This document shows positions 1-11,171 of a stretch of 41,262 nucleotides of DNA, in pieces. The position numbers were made by a program, and so were the translations under genes. The stretch covers positions 1 to 41,262 of the forward strand of contig JABSSL010000109.1 of the NCBI GenBank assembly GCA_013214355.1, written 5' to 3'. The DNA is from Saprospiraceae bacterium. Its GTDB lineage: Bacteria; Bacteroidota; Bacteroidia; Chitinophagales; Saprospiraceae. How positions within the stretch are numbered: the first letter of the stretch is position 1; every line of letters starts with the position of its first letter. The notes under the pieces were generated by a model. It was given only the letters and a program-made list of their open reading frames with translations. It was not told the origin of the DNA and searched no databases.

Positions 1-164
1 TCTCCGTGGCCATTATACCTTATACCTTTGAACATACCACCTTCAAGCACTTACAATCTGGCGACCGAGTAAACCTAGAGTTTGATGTAATTGGTAAATA
101 TATCGCTAGGTACATGGCTGTTTACGGTAAGGGAGCTGAAAAAACGTTACTCGTAAAATCATAA
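1..164 (+). CDS. ribE: Riboflavin synthase alpha chain, C-terminal end (partial)
   Basis: The last 53 codons of a gene that begins before the window are open from base 3 to a TAA at 162-164. The peptide contains [10 protein letters not shown], then [17 protein letters not shown]. This matches the end of the second lumazine-binding barrel of riboflavin synthase, where a Thr-rich turn is followed by G-D-x-V-N-x-E-x-D. The enzyme dismutates two 6,7-dimethyl-8-ribityllumazine molecules into riboflavin in the cytoplasm. It runs convergent to rpoC with a shared hairpin terminator between them. Only the C-terminus is visible, so the N-terminal half cannot be judged. The family call rests on this motif alone but the match is clear. 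Confidence 0.85.
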   Translation, partial: SVAIIPYTFEHTTFKHLQSGDRVNLEFDVIGKYIARYMAVYGKGAEKTLLVKS

Positions 165-210
165 GTAGTGTGACAACAAACACCTAAGGTAATCAGTACT
201 ATATACTGAA

Positions 211-242
211 AAAGCCTTTGAAGATTGCTCTTCAAAGGCTTT
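211..242. terminator. Bidirectional terminator between ribE and rpoC
   Basis: A perfect 14-bp stem (211-224 with 229-242) closes a 4-base loop TTGC. The stem has A-rich and T-rich outer ends, so it reads as an intrinsic terminator from both sides. It lies between the convergent ends of ribE (164) and rpoC (281). Confidence 0.85.
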
Positions 243-280
243 TCTCATTTTATCTAAGAGACGATGTGTTCTAGCCGAGA

Positions 281-3200
281 CTAGTCCATATCATCAACTC
301 CTTCTAATTGTGTCTGGCGAGACTCATAAGCCATCTGCGCCTCTTTCGTTGTAACAAAAACGTTGTCAAATCGACGTAGACCTGTACCAGCAGGAATCTT
401 CTTACCAACGATAACATTCTCCTTCAAGCCCTGCAAGCCATCCACTTTCGCAGCGATAGCAGCGGTACTTAGTACTTTCGTCGTTTCCTGGAAAGATGCA
501 GCTGAAATCCAACTACGAGTTCCCAATGATGACTTAGTAATACCTTGTAATAGTGGACTAGAAGTAGCAGCTACAGCATCACGGTACTCAACAACTTTCT
601 TGTCATTACGCTTCAAGTAAGAGTTTTCTTCTCTCAACTGACGTAGAGTAACCAGCTGTCCAGGACGCAAGCGGTTAGAATCTCCTCCTTCAAGAACAAA
701 CTTCTTGTCAAAGATCCAATCGTTTACCTCCAAGAATTCGAACTTGTCCACCGCTTCTCCTTCCAAGAAGGAAGTATCACCTGGATCCTCGATCTGAACG
801 CGGCGCATCATTTGGCGTACAATCACCTCGATGTGCTTGTTGTTGATCGTAATACCCTGTGAACGGTAAACTTCTTGAATACCATTTACCAAGTACTGCT
901 GTACAGCGGCTGGTCCTCTAATGTTAAGGATATCTCTAGGCGCTGTGGCACCGTCAGATAGTGGCGTACCCGCTCTTACGAAGTCTCCTTCTTGGATCAG
1001 GATGTGCTTAGAAAGTCCGATCAAATACTTGCGTTTTTGTTCGTCCTTAGCTGTCACAATAACCTCGCGATTACCACGCTTAATCTTACCAAAGGCTACT
1101 ACCCCATCAATCTCAGATACCACCGCAGGGTTAGATGGATTACGTGCTTCAAAGAGTTCAGTTACCCTTGGAAGACCACCCGTAATATCCTGAATCTTAC
1201 CTAGTCGTCGTGGAATCTTCACGATCTTCTGACCACTCTTCACTTCAGCTCCATCATCAATCGAGATGTAGGCTCCCACCGGTAGGTTGTAACTTCTTAG
1301 TTCCTCGCCCGCAGGACTAACAATCTTGATGATTGGAATCTTACGCTTATTTTTGGATTCAACGATCACTTTATCTGCGTGCCCTGTTTGGTCATCTCTT
1401 TCCACTCGGAAAGTCACGCCTTCCTCAACGCCGTCGAAATTGGCAATACCACCAAATTCTGAGATAATTACCGCATTAAATGGATCCCATTCACAAATCT
1501 TATCTCCTTTGGAGATTTTTGCTCCATCCTTAACGAAAAGGGTAGCACCATAAGGAATGTGGTGAGAAACATATTGCTTACCAGATTCAGGATCTACAAT
1601 TCTGATTTCACCCGTACGCGCTAGAACTACGTTCTGTGCTGTACCGGCTTCATCTTTAGTAGAGGTAACACGCATGCTATCGAACTCAATCTTACCGTCG
1701 AATTTCGATTTGATCTCAGACTCTGTCTTGGTTACAGAAGCTGTACCACCGGTGTGGAAGGTACGAAGTGTCAACTGTGTACCAGGTTCACCAATTGACT
1801 GTGCAGCAATAATACCTACGGCATCACCCGCCTCAGCGATTCGACCTGTTGCTAGGTTTTTACCATAGCACTTGGTACATACTCCGCGCTTGGTTTCACA
1901 AGTCAATACAGAACGAATAGTTACCATTTCAACCCCTTCTTCCTCGATATACTCCGCCGTGCGATTATCGATGAAATCACCCGCCTTTAGTATAAGCTCA
2001 TCCGACACAGGATGAACAATATCGTGCAAGGTGAATCGACCAGCAATTCGAGAAACAAGCCCCTCGATTACTTTGTCGTTATCTTTCAGTGCAGAGGTTT
2101 CAATCCCTCTCAAAGTATTACAGTCTACCTCACGGATCACAACATCTTGAGACACATCCACTAGACGACGAGTTAAATAACCCGCATCCGCTGTCTTCAA
2201 GGCTGTATCCGCCAGACCTTTACGAGCACCGTGCGTAGAGATGAAGTACTCCAGTACGGACAAGCCGTCTACGAAGTTAGATAGGATCGGGTTTTCAATA
2301 ACCGCCCCACCGGTATCACCAGACTTTCTCGGTTTCGCCATCAATCCCCTCAATCCACACAACTGCTTAATCTGTTGCTTAGAACCACGAGCACCGGAGT
2401 CAAGCATCATATATACAGAGTTGAAACCCTGCTTATGCTCTGCCAATTCCTTCATTAGGTTATCCGTAATGTGGTTATCGGCAAAAGTCCACTTATCGAT
2501 GATCTGGTTGTATCGTTCGTTGTTGGTGATCAACCCCATGTTGTAGTTGTCCCAAACCTCATCTACTTCTGATTGTGCCTCATCTAAGGTTTCTTGCTTC
2601 ACGGTAGGAGTGATCAAGTCACCCAAGTTGAATGACAAACCGCCCTTGAATGCCCACATGAATCCTAGTTCCTTGATGGAATCCAAGAAGTCAGCAGTAA
2701 TCGAAAAGTCAGTACGTTCTATAACATCTGCAATTACTTTCTTCAGATTGCGCTTCGTCAAAAGCACGTTCACGAAAGGTACTTGCTCAGGAACCATTTC
2801 GTTGAAGATCACCCGACCAGTAGTCGTGTCCATCAGCTTGTTAACGAAATTGCCTTCATCATCTTCTGTCTTCACACGAACTTTGATCGGCGCGTGCAGA
2901 TCCAATTGTCTTTCGTTGTAGGCTATGATAACTTCTTCAGCAGAGTAGAACTTACGTCCCTCTCCTTTTACAACAATGTCACCTTCGGAGCGGCGCTCTT
3001 TAGTTATATAGTAAAGTCCCAATACCATATCCTGAGAAGGAAGGGTAATTGGCGTACCGTTCTGAGGGTTCAACATGTTGTGTGCAGAAAGCATCAACAC
3101 CTGTGCTTCCAATACGGCAGCTTGGCTCAACGGTACGTGCACCGCCATTTGGTCACCATCAAAGTCGGCGTTGAAGGCACCACATACCAACGGGTGTAGC

Positions 3201-4588
3201 TGGATTGCCTTACCTTCAATCAACTTAGGCTGAAAAGCTTGGATAGAAAGACGGTGAAGCGTTGGAGCACGGTTAAGCAATACAGGGTGCCCTTTCAAAA
3301 TATTCTCCAGGATTTCCCAGATTACTGGATCTTTTCTATCAACTAATTTCTTAGCCGATTTCACGGTCTTAACGATTCCGCGCTCGATCAATTTTCTAAT
3401 TACAAAAGGCTTGAACAATTCCGCAGCCATCGCCTTAGGGATACCGCATTCATGCAGCTTCATTGTCGGACCTACCACGATCACAGAACGACCGGAGTAA
3501 TCCACACGTTTACCCAAGAGGTTTTGACGGAAACGACCTTGCTTACCTTTCAATATATCACTTAAGGATTTCAAAGCACGTCCACCTTCAGCCTTAACCG
3601 CATTCGACTTACGAGAGTTGTCAAACAGTGAATCCACTGCTTCTTGCAACATCCGCTTTTCGTTTCTCAAGATCACCTCAGGCGCTTTGATCTCCAACAA
3701 ACGTTTCAAGCGATTGTTACGGATGATCACACGACGATATAGATCATTCAAGTCAGAACTAGCAAACCGGCCACCATCTAACGGAACCAAAGGTCTCAAT
3801 TCCGGTGGAACTACTGGCAAGTACTGAATGATGGTCCATTCTGGGCGATTTTCAATACGGGTCAAACCATCTCTGAAGGCCTCTACAACTCTCAGACGCT
3901 TAAGGGCCTCTGATTTACGTTGTTGAGAAGTCTCATTAGCAGCTTGGTGACGAAGATCGTATGACAATTGATCCAATTGCAAGCGCATCAACAGGTCTCT
4001 CACTGCATCTGCCCCCATCTTTGCGATGAACTTGTTGGGATCATTATCATCCAACATCTGGTTTTCAGCAGGCAAAGTATCTAGGATATCCAAGTACTCC
4101 TCTTCAGTCAAGAGGTCCATTTTGGAAATTCCTTCGTTTTCCTTCACCCCTGCTTGGATCACTACGTATCTTTCGTAGTAGATGATCGTCTCAAGCTTCT
4201 TAGAAGAAAGACCCAGCAAATACCCAATCTTGTTAGGCAAAGATTTAAAGAACCAAATATGAACAACAGGAACCACCAATTTGATGTGTCCCATTCTTTC
4301 ACGACGTACTTTTTTCTCCGTTACCTCTACACCGCAACGATCACACACAATCCCTTTGTAACGGATTCTTTTATACTTCCCACAGTAGCACTCATAATCC
4401 TTAACCGGCCCAAAGATCCTTTCGCAGAAAAGGCCATCTCGCTCCGGCTTGTAAGATCTATAGTTGATGGTTTCAGGCTTCAATACTTCACCATAAGAGC
4501 GCTCTAGGATCTCATCTGGAGATGTTAAGCTAATGGTGATCGTGTTGAAGTCCTGCGTTTGAATATGACTTTTTTTCTTGAAAGGCAT
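281..4588 (-). CDS. rpoC: RNA polymerase subunit beta-prime
   Basis: The 1435-residue product is the largest subunit of RNA polymerase and carries the catalytic magnesium site. The N-terminal zinc site is C67, C69, C82 and C85 (CYCGKYKR...CDRC). The invariant active-site motif [12 protein letters not shown] lies near residue 475. The second zinc cluster is in [14 protein letters not shown], and the trigger-loop region follows with [16 protein letters not shown]. The start is the ATG at 4588, giving [10 protein letters not shown]; no Shine-Dalgarno is visible, as is usual in this phylum. The length is close to that of other Bacteroidota RpoC proteins. It lies 86 bp downstream of rpoB and is presumably co-transcribed, although a hairpin sits in that gap. 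Nothing looks truncated. Confidence 0.99.
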   Translation of the reverse strand: MPFKKKSHIQTQDFNTITISLTSPDEILERSYGEVLKPETINYRSYKPERDGLFCERIFGPVKDYECYCGKYKRIRYKGIVCDRCGVEVTEKKVRRERMGHIKLVVPVVHIWFFKSLPNKIGYLLGLSSKKLETIIYYERYVVIQAGVKENEGISKMDLLTEEEYLDILDTLPAENQMLDDNDPNKFIAKMGADAVRDLLMRLQLDQLSYDLRHQAANETSQQRKSEALKRLRVVEAFRDGLTRIENRPEWTIIQYLPVVPPELRPLVPLDGGRFASSDLNDLYRRVIIRNNRLKRLLEIKAPEVILRNEKRMLQEAVDSLFDNSRKSNAVKAEGGRALKSLSDILKGKQGRFRQNLLGKRVDYSGRSVIVVGPTMKLHECGIPKAMAAELFKPFVIRKLIERGIVKTVKSAKKLVDRKDPVIWEILENILKGHPVLLNRAPTLHRLSIQAFQPKLIEGKAIQLHPLVCGAFNADFDGDQMAVHVPLSQAAVLEAQVLMLSAHNMLNPQNGTPITLPSQDMVLGLYYITKERRSEGDIVVKGEGRKFYSAEEVIIAYNERQLDLHAPIKVRVKTEDDEGNFVNKLMDTTTGRVIFNEMVPEQVPFVNVLLTKRNLKKVIADVIERTDFSITADFLDSIKELGFMWAFKGGLSFNLGDLITPTVKQETLDEAQSEVDEVWDNYNMGLITNNERYNQIIDKWTFADNHITDNLMKELAEHKQGFNSVYMMLDSGARGSKQQIKQLCGLRGLMAKPRKSGDTGGAVIENPILSNFVDGLSVLEYFISTHGARKGLADTALKTADAGYLTRRLVDVSQDVVIREVDCNTLRGIETSALKDNDKVIEGLVSRIAGRFTLHDIVHPVSDELILKAGDFIDNRTAEYIEEEGVEMVTIRSVLTCETKRGVCTKCYGKNLATGRIAEAGDAVGIIAAQSIGEPGTQLTLRTFHTGGTASVTKTESEIKSKFDGKIEFDSMRVTSTKDEAGTAQNVVLARTGEIRIVDPESGKQYVSHHIPYGATLFVKDGAKISKGDKICEWDPFNAVIISEFGGIANFDGVEEGVTFRVERDDQTGHADKVIVESKNKRKIPIIKIVSPAGEELRSYNLPVGAYISIDDGAEVKSGQKIVKIPRRLGKIQDITGGLPRVTELFEARNPSNPAVVSEIDGVVAFGKIKRGNREVIVTAKDEQKRKYLIGLSKHILIQEGDFVRAGTPLSDGATAPRDILNIRGPAAVQQYLVNGIQEVYRSQGITINNKHIEVIVRQMMRRVQIEDPGDTSFLEGEAVDKFEFLEVNDWIFDKKFVLEGGDSNRLRPGQLVTLRQLREENSYLKRNDKKVVEYRDAVAATSSPLLQGITKSSLGTRSWISAASFQETTKVLSTAAIAAKVDGLQGLKENVIVGKKIPAGTGLRRFDNVFVTTKEAQMAYESRQTQLEGVDDMD

Positions 4589-4634
4589 ATTTTGCTAATA
4601 GTTTTAAAGTGAGTATGATAAAAGAACAAAGGCA

Positions 4635-4658
4635 AAGCCCAACACTAGGTTTGGGCTT
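4635..4658 (-). terminator. Hairpin in the rpoB-rpoC gap (attenuator or processing site)
   Basis: An 8-bp perfect stem (AAGCCCAA at 4635-4642 with TTGGGCTT at 4651-4658) and an 8-base loop sit in the 86-bp gap. On the minus strand it is followed by a loosely T-rich stretch, not a clean T-run. Full termination would silence rpoC, so partial attenuation or an RNA processing site is more likely. The role is inference. Confidence 0.5.
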
Positions 4659-4674
4659 CGTTTATTCACTTACT

Positions 4675-7600
4675 TTAATCGAATTTCACATCGAGTGCCA
4701 AACCTCTCAATTCATGCACCAATACATTGAAGGATTCCGGAATGTTTGGTTCTGGAAGGTTATCCCCTTTAACGATTGATTCATAAGCTTTGGCACGTCC
4801 TGTAATATCATCGGACTTGATCGTCAGCAACTCTCTCAAGATGTTCGATGCACCGAAAGCTTCCAGTGCCCAAACCTCCATCTCACCAAAACGCTGACCA
4901 CCGAACTGAGCTTTACCACCCAATGGTTGCTGCGTAATCAATGAGTAAGGTCCAATCGAACGAGCGTGCATCTTATCATCTACCATGTGAGATAGTTTCA
5001 ACATGTAGATCACACCAACCGTAGCCTGCTGGTGGAATCGATCTCCCGTTTCACCATCAAACAAGTAGGTCTGTCCCAATTCAGGAAGATTTGCTTGCTG
5101 GATGTATTGAGAGATTTCTTCCATGCTCGCTCCGTCAAAGATCGGTGTACCGTACTTCATGCCTAGTTTCTCACCGGCCCAGCCCAATACCGTTTCAAAG
5201 ATCTGTCCTAGGTTCATCCTTGAAGGTACACCTAGTGGGTTCAATACGATGTCCACTGGCGTTCCGTCATCAAGGAAAGGCATATCTTCCATACGAACGA
5301 TACGAGATACAATACCTTTGTTACCGTGGCGACCTGCTAGCTTATCTCCCACTTTTAGCTTACGCTTCTTAGCCAAATACACTTTAGCTAGTTTCAATAC
5401 CCCTGCAGGTAGCTCATCACCAATACTGATGTTGAACTTCTCACGCTTGTAACGCCCGATTTCTTCGTTCGCTTTGATACTATAGTTGTGCAATAGGCGA
5501 GCGATCAATCCATTGGTCTTCTCATCATCCGTCCAGTTGCTATAGTCAACCGTAGTATATTCGATATCACGAAGCAATTCTTGATTGAATTTCACACCGG
5601 TTGGGATCAAGTTCTCATTATAGATACTCTTCACCCCTTGAGACTCTTTGTTCTTCACCAGAAGAAGCAACTTGTCAATCAAGATAGTCTGCAATTCATT
5701 CAAAGCGATCTTGTGCTGATCTTCCAAGCGGCTAAGCAGCTCTTTCTCTTGTGCTTTTTGGACTTTGTCCTTCTTCGCACGGGCGAACAATTGCTTATTG
5801 ATTACCACTCCTTTCAATGATGGAGGCGCTTTCATAGAAGCATCCTTCACATCACCAGCCTTATCACCGAAGATTGCTCTCAGCAGTTTCTCTTCCGGAG
5901 TAGGATCTGATTCACCTTTAGGGGTGATCTTTCCGATTAAGATATCTCCTTCCTTAACCCACGCACCAACTCGAATGATACCATTCTCATCTAAGTCCTT
6001 GGTTGCTTCTTCACTAACGTTCGGAATATCATTGGTCAATTCTTCTTCCCCTAGCTTCGTATCACGCACATCTAGTTCGAAGTGCTCAATGTGAAGAGAG
6101 GTAAAAATATCTTCACGAACCACCCTTTCAGACAGTACGATTGCATCCTCAAAGTTGTATCCTTTCCAAGGCATGAACGCCACCTTTAGGTTTTGTCCCA
6201 AAGCCAATTCGCCTTTCTCCGTAGCGTAACCGTCACAAAGGATCATTCCTTTATATACGCGGTCTCCTCTACGAACGATAGGCTTCAAGTTGATACAAGT
6301 ACCTTGGTTAGTACGACGGAATTTAGTAAGCGTGTAGGTCTTTTTGTTGTCTTCAAAAGAAACCAACTGCTCCTCATCCGTTCGGTCATATCGGATAACA
6401 ATTTCGTTTGCATCCACATATTCCACGATACCATCGCCTTCTGCGTTGATCAACATACGAGAGTCACGAGCTACTTTCCCTTCCAAACCAGTACCCACAA
6501 CAGGGGAGCTTGGTTTGATCAATGGAACGGCTTGACGCTGCATATTAGATCCCATCAGGGCACGGTTCGCATCATCATTTTCCAAGAAAGGAATCATAGA
6601 AGCAGAAACCCCAACAATTTGGTTAGGCGCAACGTCCATGAATTCGATCTCTTCTGGCGTCAATACGGGGAAATCACCGTGTTCTCTACACTTAATTCTA
6701 TCAGAAAGGAAAGCTCCTTTCTCATTCAGTGGTGCGTTTGCTTGCGCGATACGCTTAAAGTCTTCCCCTTCAGCCGACAAATACTGTGCATCGTTCACTA
6801 CATCCACTTTCCCTTCAATCACCTCACGATAAGGCGTTTCCAGGAATCCCATCTTATTCACTTTCGCGTGGATGCACAGGGTAGAAATCAAACCAATGTT
6901 TGGACCTTCCGGCGTTTCAATGGTACAAAGACGGCCATAGTGAGAGTAATGTACGTCACGCACCTCGAAACCTGCACGTTCCCTGGATAGACCTCCAGGT
7001 CCCAGCGCGGAGATCCTTCTCTTGTGAGTGATCTCTGAAAGCGGATTCGTTTGATCTAGGAACTGAGACAACTGGCTAGTACCGAAGAAAGAATTGATTA
7101 CCGAAGAGAGGGTTCTTGCATTAATCAAATCAATCGGGGTAAATACCTCGTTATCTCTTACATTCATACGCTCTCGGATGGTACGTGCCATACGAGCCAA
7201 ACCAACACCGAACTGAGCATATAGCTGCTCACCCACGGTTCTTACCCGGCGATTACTTAAGTGGTCAATATCATCAATCTCTGCTTCCTGGTTCATCAAC
7301 TGAACCAAGTACGTAACGATGGAGATGATATCTTCCTTAGTAAGTACGAGCGTATCTTTCGTGATTTCCAGCTCCAACTTGCGATTAATCTTATATCGAC
7401 CTACCTCACCGAGGTTGTATCGCTTATCGGAGAAGAATAATTTATCGATAATACCACGAGCTGTTTCCTCATCTGGTGGATCAGTACCTCTCAATTGACG
7501 ATAGATGTACTGCACCGCTTCCATTTCGGAACTCGATGGATCTTTTTGTAGGGTATTGTAGATGATCGAGTAGTCCAGACCAATATCATCTTTCTGAAGA

Positions 7601-8496
7601 ATGATGTTATCGGCATCAGCATTCAAGATCAGCTCAATGTTATCTTCATCTAGAACGATATCCCGCTCAAGAATGATTTCGTTTCGTTCGATGGTTACCA
7701 CCTCCCCGGTGTCCTCATCCACGAAGTCTTCCGTCCAGCTGCGCAGCACCCGTGCTGCTAATTTTCTACCGATAGCAGCTTCAAGCGCGTCTCTATCCGC
7801 AGGAATTTCATCAGCTAGATCAAAGATGTCCAGGATCGACTTATCTGTATCGAATCCGATGGCACGTAGTAAAGTTGTTACGGGGAATTTCTTTTTACGA
7901 TCGATGTAGGCATACATGACCGTGTTGATGTCCGTAGCAAATTCCATCCAGGCTCCTTTAAAAGGAATAACCCGAGCGGAATAGATCTTAGTACCATTTG
8001 GGTGGAAGTTCTGACCGAAGAATACACCTGGTGAACGGTGCAACTGAGAAACGATGACACGTTCAGCACCATTGATCACGAAGGTTCCCTTAGGCGTCAT
8101 ATATGGGATGTTCCCCAAGAAAACGTCCTGAACGATGGTTTGGAAATCCACGTGTTCTTCGTCATTACAGGAAAGCCGTAGTTTGGCCTTGAGTGGTACA
8201 CTGTAAGTCAAACCACGTTGCATACACTCAGGTATGGAGTAGCGCGGTGGATCGACAAAGTAGTCCAGAAATTCGAGCACGAAAATATTTCTGGCATCAA
8301 CGATAGGAAAGTTTTCCTGAAATACTTTATAAAGTCCCTCGTTCATTCTATTCTCAGGAGTAGTTTCCAACTGGAAAAACTCCTGGAAGGACTTCAATTG
8401 AATTTCAAGCAAATCAGGATACTGAGCGGAAAGTTTAATTTTACCGAAGCTTACCCTCTTTTCTTCGGCAGTAAGGACTTTACCGTTTGCTGTCAT
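4675..8496 (-). CDS. rpoB: RNA polymerase subunit beta
   Basis: The product is the second large subunit of RNA polymerase, about 1273 residues. An in-frame TTG lies two codons upstream at 8502, but the ATG at 8496 ([13 protein letters not shown]) is the more natural start. Recognised blocks are the N-terminal lobes ([20 protein letters not shown]), the rifampicin region ([20 protein letters not shown], then [14 protein letters not shown]), and the C-terminal clamp ([20 protein letters not shown]). The rifampicin cluster I contacts are wild type. In cluster II the motif reads LCTIETPEG where nearly all bacteria have LCPIETPEG; the threonine is residue 525 and aligns with E. coli P564. The gene follows rplL after 280 bp that contain several hairpins. 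Confidence 0.99.
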   Translation of the reverse strand: MTANGKVLTAEEKRVSFGKIKLSAQYPDLLEIQLKSFQEFFQLETTPENRMNEGLYKVFQENFPIVDARNIFVLEFLDYFVDPPRYSIPECMQRGLTYSVPLKAKLRLSCNDEEHVDFQTIVQDVFLGNIPYMTPKGTFVINGAERVIVSQLHRSPGVFFGQNFHPNGTKIYSARVIPFKGAWMEFATDINTVMYAYIDRKKKFPVTTLLRAIGFDTDKSILDIFDLADEIPADRDALEAAIGRKLAARVLRSWTEDFVDEDTGEVVTIERNEIILERDIVLDEDNIELILNADADNIILQKDDIGLDYSIIYNTLQKDPSSSEMEAVQYIYRQLRGTDPPDEETARGIIDKLFFSDKRYNLGEVGRYKINRKLELEITKDTLVLTKEDIISIVTYLVQLMNQEAEIDDIDHLSNRRVRTVGEQLYAQFGVGLARMARTIRERMNVRDNEVFTPIDLINARTLSSVINSFFGTSQLSQFLDQTNPLSEITHKRRISALGPGGLSRERAGFEVRDVHYSHYGRLCTIETPEGPNIGLISTLCIHAKVNKMGFLETPYREVIEGKVDVVNDAQYLSAEGEDFKRIAQANAPLNEKGAFLSDRIKCREHGDFPVLTPEEIEFMDVAPNQIVGVSASMIPFLENDDANRALMGSNMQRQAVPLIKPSSPVVGTGLEGKVARDSRMLINAEGDGIVEYVDANEIVIRYDRTDEEQLVSFEDNKKTYTLTKFRRTNQGTCINLKPIVRRGDRVYKGMILCDGYATEKGELALGQNLKVAFMPWKGYNFEDAIVLSERVVREDIFTSLHIEHFELDVRDTKLGEEELTNDIPNVSEEATKDLDENGIIRVGAWVKEGDILIGKITPKGESDPTPEEKLLRAIFGDKAGDVKDASMKAPPSLKGVVINKQLFARAKKDKVQKAQEKELLSRLEDQHKIALNELQTILIDKLLLLVKNKESQGVKSIYNENLIPTGVKFNQELLRDIEYTTVDYSNWTDDEKTNGLIARLLHNYSIKANEEIGRYKREKFNISIGDELPAGVLKLAKVYLAKKRKLKVGDKLAGRHGNKGIVSRIVRMEDMPFLDDGTPVDIVLNPLGVPSRMNLGQIFETVLGWAGEKLGMKYGTPIFDGASMEEISQYIQQANLPELGQTYLFDGETGDRFHQQATVGVIYMLKLSHMVDDKMHARSIGPYSLITQQPLGGKAQFGGQRFGEMEVWALEAFGASNILRELLTIKSDDITGRAKAYESIVKGDNLPEPNIPESFNVLVHELRGLALDVKFD

Positions 8497-8518
8497 TTGC
8501 AATCCTTGTTTATATGAA

Positions 8519-8619
8519 GGTGATCATGCTTTTCAGATCACCAATAAGTATTATACTATACGAAACCAAAAAAAGTTCGAAAAAATCCCAAAACGTTTGA
8601 CTTTTTCATTAAAAAGTCA
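8519..8619 (-). promoter_or_regulatory. rpoB leader with two hairpins
   Basis: Two inverted repeats lie just upstream of rpoB. The first has a 7-bp stem GGTGATC/GATCACC (8519-8525, 8536-8542), about 22 bases from the ATG. The second is a 9-bp stem TGACTTTTT/AAAAAGTCA (8598-8606, 8611-8619). Between them the minus strand is A+T rich and contains a TATAAT-like run, but no TAnnTTTG match was found. They may affect rpoB translation or mark an internal promoter; both are inferences. Confidence 0.35.
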
Positions 8620-8689
8620 TAAGCAACATTTCCTTTCCTCGTAAGATAGCTAAAATTATAGCAAAAAACGCATATCGTTATACGACGAT

Positions 8690-8761
8690 AGGCTTAGCCA
8701 AAATTTACAATTTGGCTAAGCCTGACAAGCCAAAAGTTGAACCCTTCAGGGAGTTCAACTC
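8690..8761 (-). terminator. Two hairpins after rplL: attenuator candidate
   Basis: The first hairpin met by polymerase after rplL is about 8734-8761 (AGTTGAAC/GTTCAACT plus GGG/CCC with one bulged base), followed by TTTT on the minus strand. The second is a perfect 13-bp stem at 8690-8702 with 8711-8723 and an 8-base loop. In E. coli the rplL-rpoB gap holds a partial terminator and an RNase III site that set the ratio of ribosomal protein to polymerase. A similar role here is inference from position and structure. Confidence 0.5.
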
Positions 8762-8776
8762 TTGGTTATGCGCTAA

Positions 8777-9160
8777 TTACTTAATTTCTACTGTCGCACC
8801 AACTGCCTCAAGAGCGGCTTTGATTGACTCAGCCTCGTCTTTAGCTACACCTTGCTTAACAGCAGTAGGAGCACCGTCAACAAGTTCTTTGGCGTCTTTC
8901 AATCCAAGGCCAAGAAGTGTTTTCACTTCTTTCACCACTTTCAACTTAGCTGCACCAGCAGATTCCAACATCACGTCGAATTCTGTTTGCTCAGCAGCAG
9001 CTTCGCCACCTTCTCCACCACCAGCACCAGGTGCTGCAACGGCTACTGCAGCAGCAGCAGGCTCAATTCCATACTCTTCTTTAAGGATATCAGCTAGCTC
9101 GCTTACTTCCTTCACAGTTAGATTAACAAGTTGTTCTGCAAATGCTTTAAGATCTGCCAT
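8777..9160 (-). CDS. rplL: Large ribosomal subunit protein bL12 (L7/L12)
   Basis: The 127-residue acidic protein has an N-terminal dimerisation helix region ([20 protein letters not shown]). A flexible Ala/Gly/Pro hinge follows at about residues 35-55. The C-terminal domain contains [20 protein letters not shown] and ends in AVGATVEIK. It forms the ribosomal stalk that recruits and stimulates GTPase factors such as EF-Tu and EF-G. The start is the ATG at 9160. It follows rplJ after 85 bp, which contain a small hairpin (9177-9193). The length and domain order are normal for the family. Two hairpins follow the stop codon before rpoB. Confidence 0.98.
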   Translation of the reverse strand: MADLKAFAEQLVNLTVKEVSELADILKEEYGIEPAAAAVAVAAPGAGGGEGGEAAAEQTEFDVMLESAGAAKLKVVKEVKTLLGLGLKDAKELVDGAPTAVKQGVAKDEAESIKAALEAVGATVEIK

Positions 9161-9245
9161 TTTAAATAAGTTTTGTACGATAAAAAATATCGTGCGTTAC
9201 TTGGAAGCCAAAATTGATTATAAACAGTGTCAAATTACAGCAGAC

Positions 9246-9785
9246 TTATTCTGCTGCTCCTTCGCCTCTTTCCTCGAGTGCCTTCAACAAACCAGAAAGT
9301 GTAGCACCTCCAGATTGCAATGCACTGATAACGTTCTTCGCAGGAGAACCCAACAAGGTGATCACCTCGCCAATAAGATCTTCCTTGGACTTCAACTTGG
9401 TCAAAGGATCGATCTGCTCATCTCCAAGATATACCGCGGTATCAATGTAGGCGGCTTTGAGCACTGGTTTTTCCGAACTTTTGCGGAACTCCTTCAATAC
9501 TTTTGCAGGAGCATTAGCAACTTCGGTGAAAAGGATAGCGGTTGGGCCTTTCAAAGACTCATACAAGTCGCCATATCCTTTCTCTTCGGGTAATGCTTCG
9601 AGGGCTTTGCGTGCTAAGGTATTCTTGATGACGCGCATTTCAATGCCTTTTTCGAAACAAAGACCTCTAAATTTATTTACCTCTTCTACTGTAAGGGTTG
9701 AGGAATCAGTCAAGTAAAAGAATTCAGTACTTGAAAACTTCTCCTTCAATGCCTCAATAGTAGCGGTCTTTTCTGCTTTTGTCAT
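9246..9785 (-). CDS. rplJ: Large ribosomal subunit protein uL10
   Basis: The 179-residue protein anchors L7/L12 dimers on 23S rRNA. Family features are the N-terminal MTKAEKTATIEALKEKFSS, the RNA-binding middle with VIKNTLARKALE, and the C-terminal helix that binds L12 (ALEERGEGAAE at the end). The start is the ATG at 9785. Only 21 bp separate it from rplA, so there is no room for the long L10-binding leader known upstream of rplJ in E. coli. If L10/L12 autoregulation exists here, its RNA target must lie elsewhere, for example in the rplA coding end or the rplJ-rplL gap; that is inference. Confidence 0.98.
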   Translation of the reverse strand: MTKAEKTATIEALKEKFSSTEFFYLTDSSTLTVEEVNKFRGLCFEKGIEMRVIKNTLARKALEALPEEKGYGDLYESLKGPTAILFTEVANAPAKVLKEFRKSSEKPVLKAAYIDTAVYLGDEQIDPLTKLKSKEDLIGEVITLLGSPAKNVISALQSGGATLSGLLKALEERGEGAAE

Positions 9786-9806
9786 TTTTCAAGCAATTTT
9801 GAAAGC

Positions 9807-10499
9807 TTACTTAATTGATTTGGTATCTACTTTCACACCTGGACTCATCGTACTCGCCACTGTAAGGGATTTCATATAAATACCCTTAGCAGATGATGGC
9901 TTCATTCTCAACAAGGTGCCTAGTAGTTCATTGGCATTATCAGCCAATTTATCAGCAGAGAAAGAAACTCTTCCCACTGAAGCATGAATGATTCCGTATT
10001 TGTCTACACGAAAAGAGATCTTACCTTTCTTCACGTCTGCTACAGCCGCAGCAACGTCTTGTGTAACCGTACCCGTTTTAGGGTTAGGCATCAGGCCTCT
10101 AGGTCCTAGGATTCTACCAATCCGCCCCACTTTAGCCATAACTTGAGGCATAGCGATCACTACATCCACATCTGTCCATCCTCCCTGTACCTTTGCGACC
10201 AACTCATCCAAGCCTACATAGTCTGCACCAGCAGCCTTGGCCTCTTCTTCTTTATCTGGAGTACAGAAAACCATTACTGTCTTGGTTTTACCTGTTCCGT
10301 GTGGTAAGCTAACCGTACCTCTAAGGGCCTGATCAGCTTTACGCGGATCTACTCCTAAACGAACGTGCAAATCAACTGAGGCATCAAACTTTGTTGTATT
10401 TACCTCTTTGACCAAGGCCATGGCCTCGTTCAAAGGATACAACTTAGTGGCATCTACCTTCGCATTTGCGGCTGCTCGTTTCTTACCAATCTTTGCCAT
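9807..10499 (-). CDS. rplA: Large ribosomal subunit protein uL1
   Basis: The 230-residue protein forms the L1 stalk, which binds 23S rRNA and moves with the exit-site tRNA. Conserved blocks are [20 protein letters not shown] near the N-terminus, [20 protein letters not shown] in the middle and [18 protein letters not shown] at the C-terminus. The start is the ATG at 10499. It follows rplK by 86 bp, a gap that contains a 7-bp hairpin (GTCCATT/AATGGAC, 10524-10544). L1 is the usual autogenous repressor of rplK-rplA in bacteria, so the leader upstream of rplK is the place to look for its target. Confidence 0.98.
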   Translation of the reverse strand: MAKIGKKRAAANAKVDATKLYPLNEAMALVKEVNTTKFDASVDLHVRLGVDPRKADQALRGTVSLPHGTGKTKTVMVFCTPDKEEEAKAAGADYVGLDELVAKVQGGWTDVDVVIAMPQVMAKVGRIGRILGPRGLMPNPKTGTVTQDVAAAVADVKKGKISFRVDKYGIIHASVGRVSFSADKLADNANELLGTLLRMKPSSAKGIYMKSLTVASTMSPGVKVDTKSIK

Positions 10500-10585
10500 A
10501 ATTAAAATTTTTGAGGTTCAAACGTCCATTTCTAAAGAATGGACTCCCTACTAAGTGAATTATAAAACAAGCCGAAGCTAGTGTT

Positions 10586-11047
10586 TTAGTTGTCAGAAGC
10601 AGCTTCTCCTTCCCAAGGTGGTGTTCCTTTTACATTGACCCCCATGGAACGTGCTGTACCAGCAATCATTTTCATAGCGGATTCAATCGTAAAGGCATTC
10701 AAGTCAGGCATTTTGTTCTCTGCGATCTCTTTCACCTGATCCCAGGTTACACTACCTACTTTATCACGATTGGATTGAGAAGATCCTTTCTTCAATTTTG
10801 CCGCCTCCAACAGCTGAACAGCTGCCGGTGGAGTCTTGATAATGAAATCAAAAGACTTATCCTTATAAACGGAAATAACTACCGGCAATACTTTACCTTG
10901 GCTATCCTGCGTAGCAGCGTTGAAACGCTTGCAGAACTCCATGATATTTATCCCTTTGGAACCCAAGGCTGGACCCACTGGTGGAGCAGGATTCGCTTGT
11001 CCTCCTCTAACCTGTAGTTTCACAAAGCCATCAATCTCCTTTGCCAT
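10586..11047 (-). CDS. rplK: Large ribosomal subunit protein uL11
   Basis: The 153-residue protein binds the GTPase-associated centre of 23S rRNA. The N-terminal domain carries [19 protein letters not shown], the proline-rich region that contacts thiostrepton-class drugs and the GTPase factors. The C-terminal RNA-binding domain has [20 protein letters not shown] and [15 protein letters not shown]. The start is the ATG at 11047. It runs about ten residues longer than E. coli L11 at the C-terminus ([11 protein letters not shown]), an acidic tail. It is preceded by a 124-bp gap after nusG with a structured leader. Confidence 0.98.
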   Translation of the reverse strand: MAKEIDGFVKLQVRGGQANPAPPVGPALGSKGINIMEFCKRFNAATQDSQGKVLPVVISVYKDKSFDFIIKTPPAAVQLLEAAKLKKGSSQSNRDKVGSVTWDQVKEIAENKMPDLNAFTIESAMKMIAGTARSMGVNVKGTPPWEGEAASDN

Positions 11048-11082
11048 TGTAATACAATTTAATGGTCTGTCTAACTATTCGT

Positions 11083-11120
11083 CTTTAGGGAAGCGTTTTC
11101 CTTTCAGGAAGGAACTAAAG
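11083..11120 (-). promoter_or_regulatory. Structured leader upstream of rplK (possible L1 target)
   Basis: A two-part hairpin is formed by CTTTAG (11083-11088) with CTAAAG (11115-11120) outside and TTCCT with AGGAA (11098-11102, 11106-11110) inside. It lies about 36 bases before the rplK start. In other bacteria L1 represses rplK-rplA by binding such a leader. No match to the L1 rRNA site could be shown by eye, so the role is inference. Confidence 0.3.
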
Positions 11121-11171
11121 CCGTAGTTATTATATTAAAGAATTAAGAATATCAAACTAAAAAACAAGCGC

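Noticed and set aside
6193-6990. A 265-residue plus-strand open frame opposite rpoB
   Set aside because: It is the antisense shadow of a highly conserved gene and has no features of its own.
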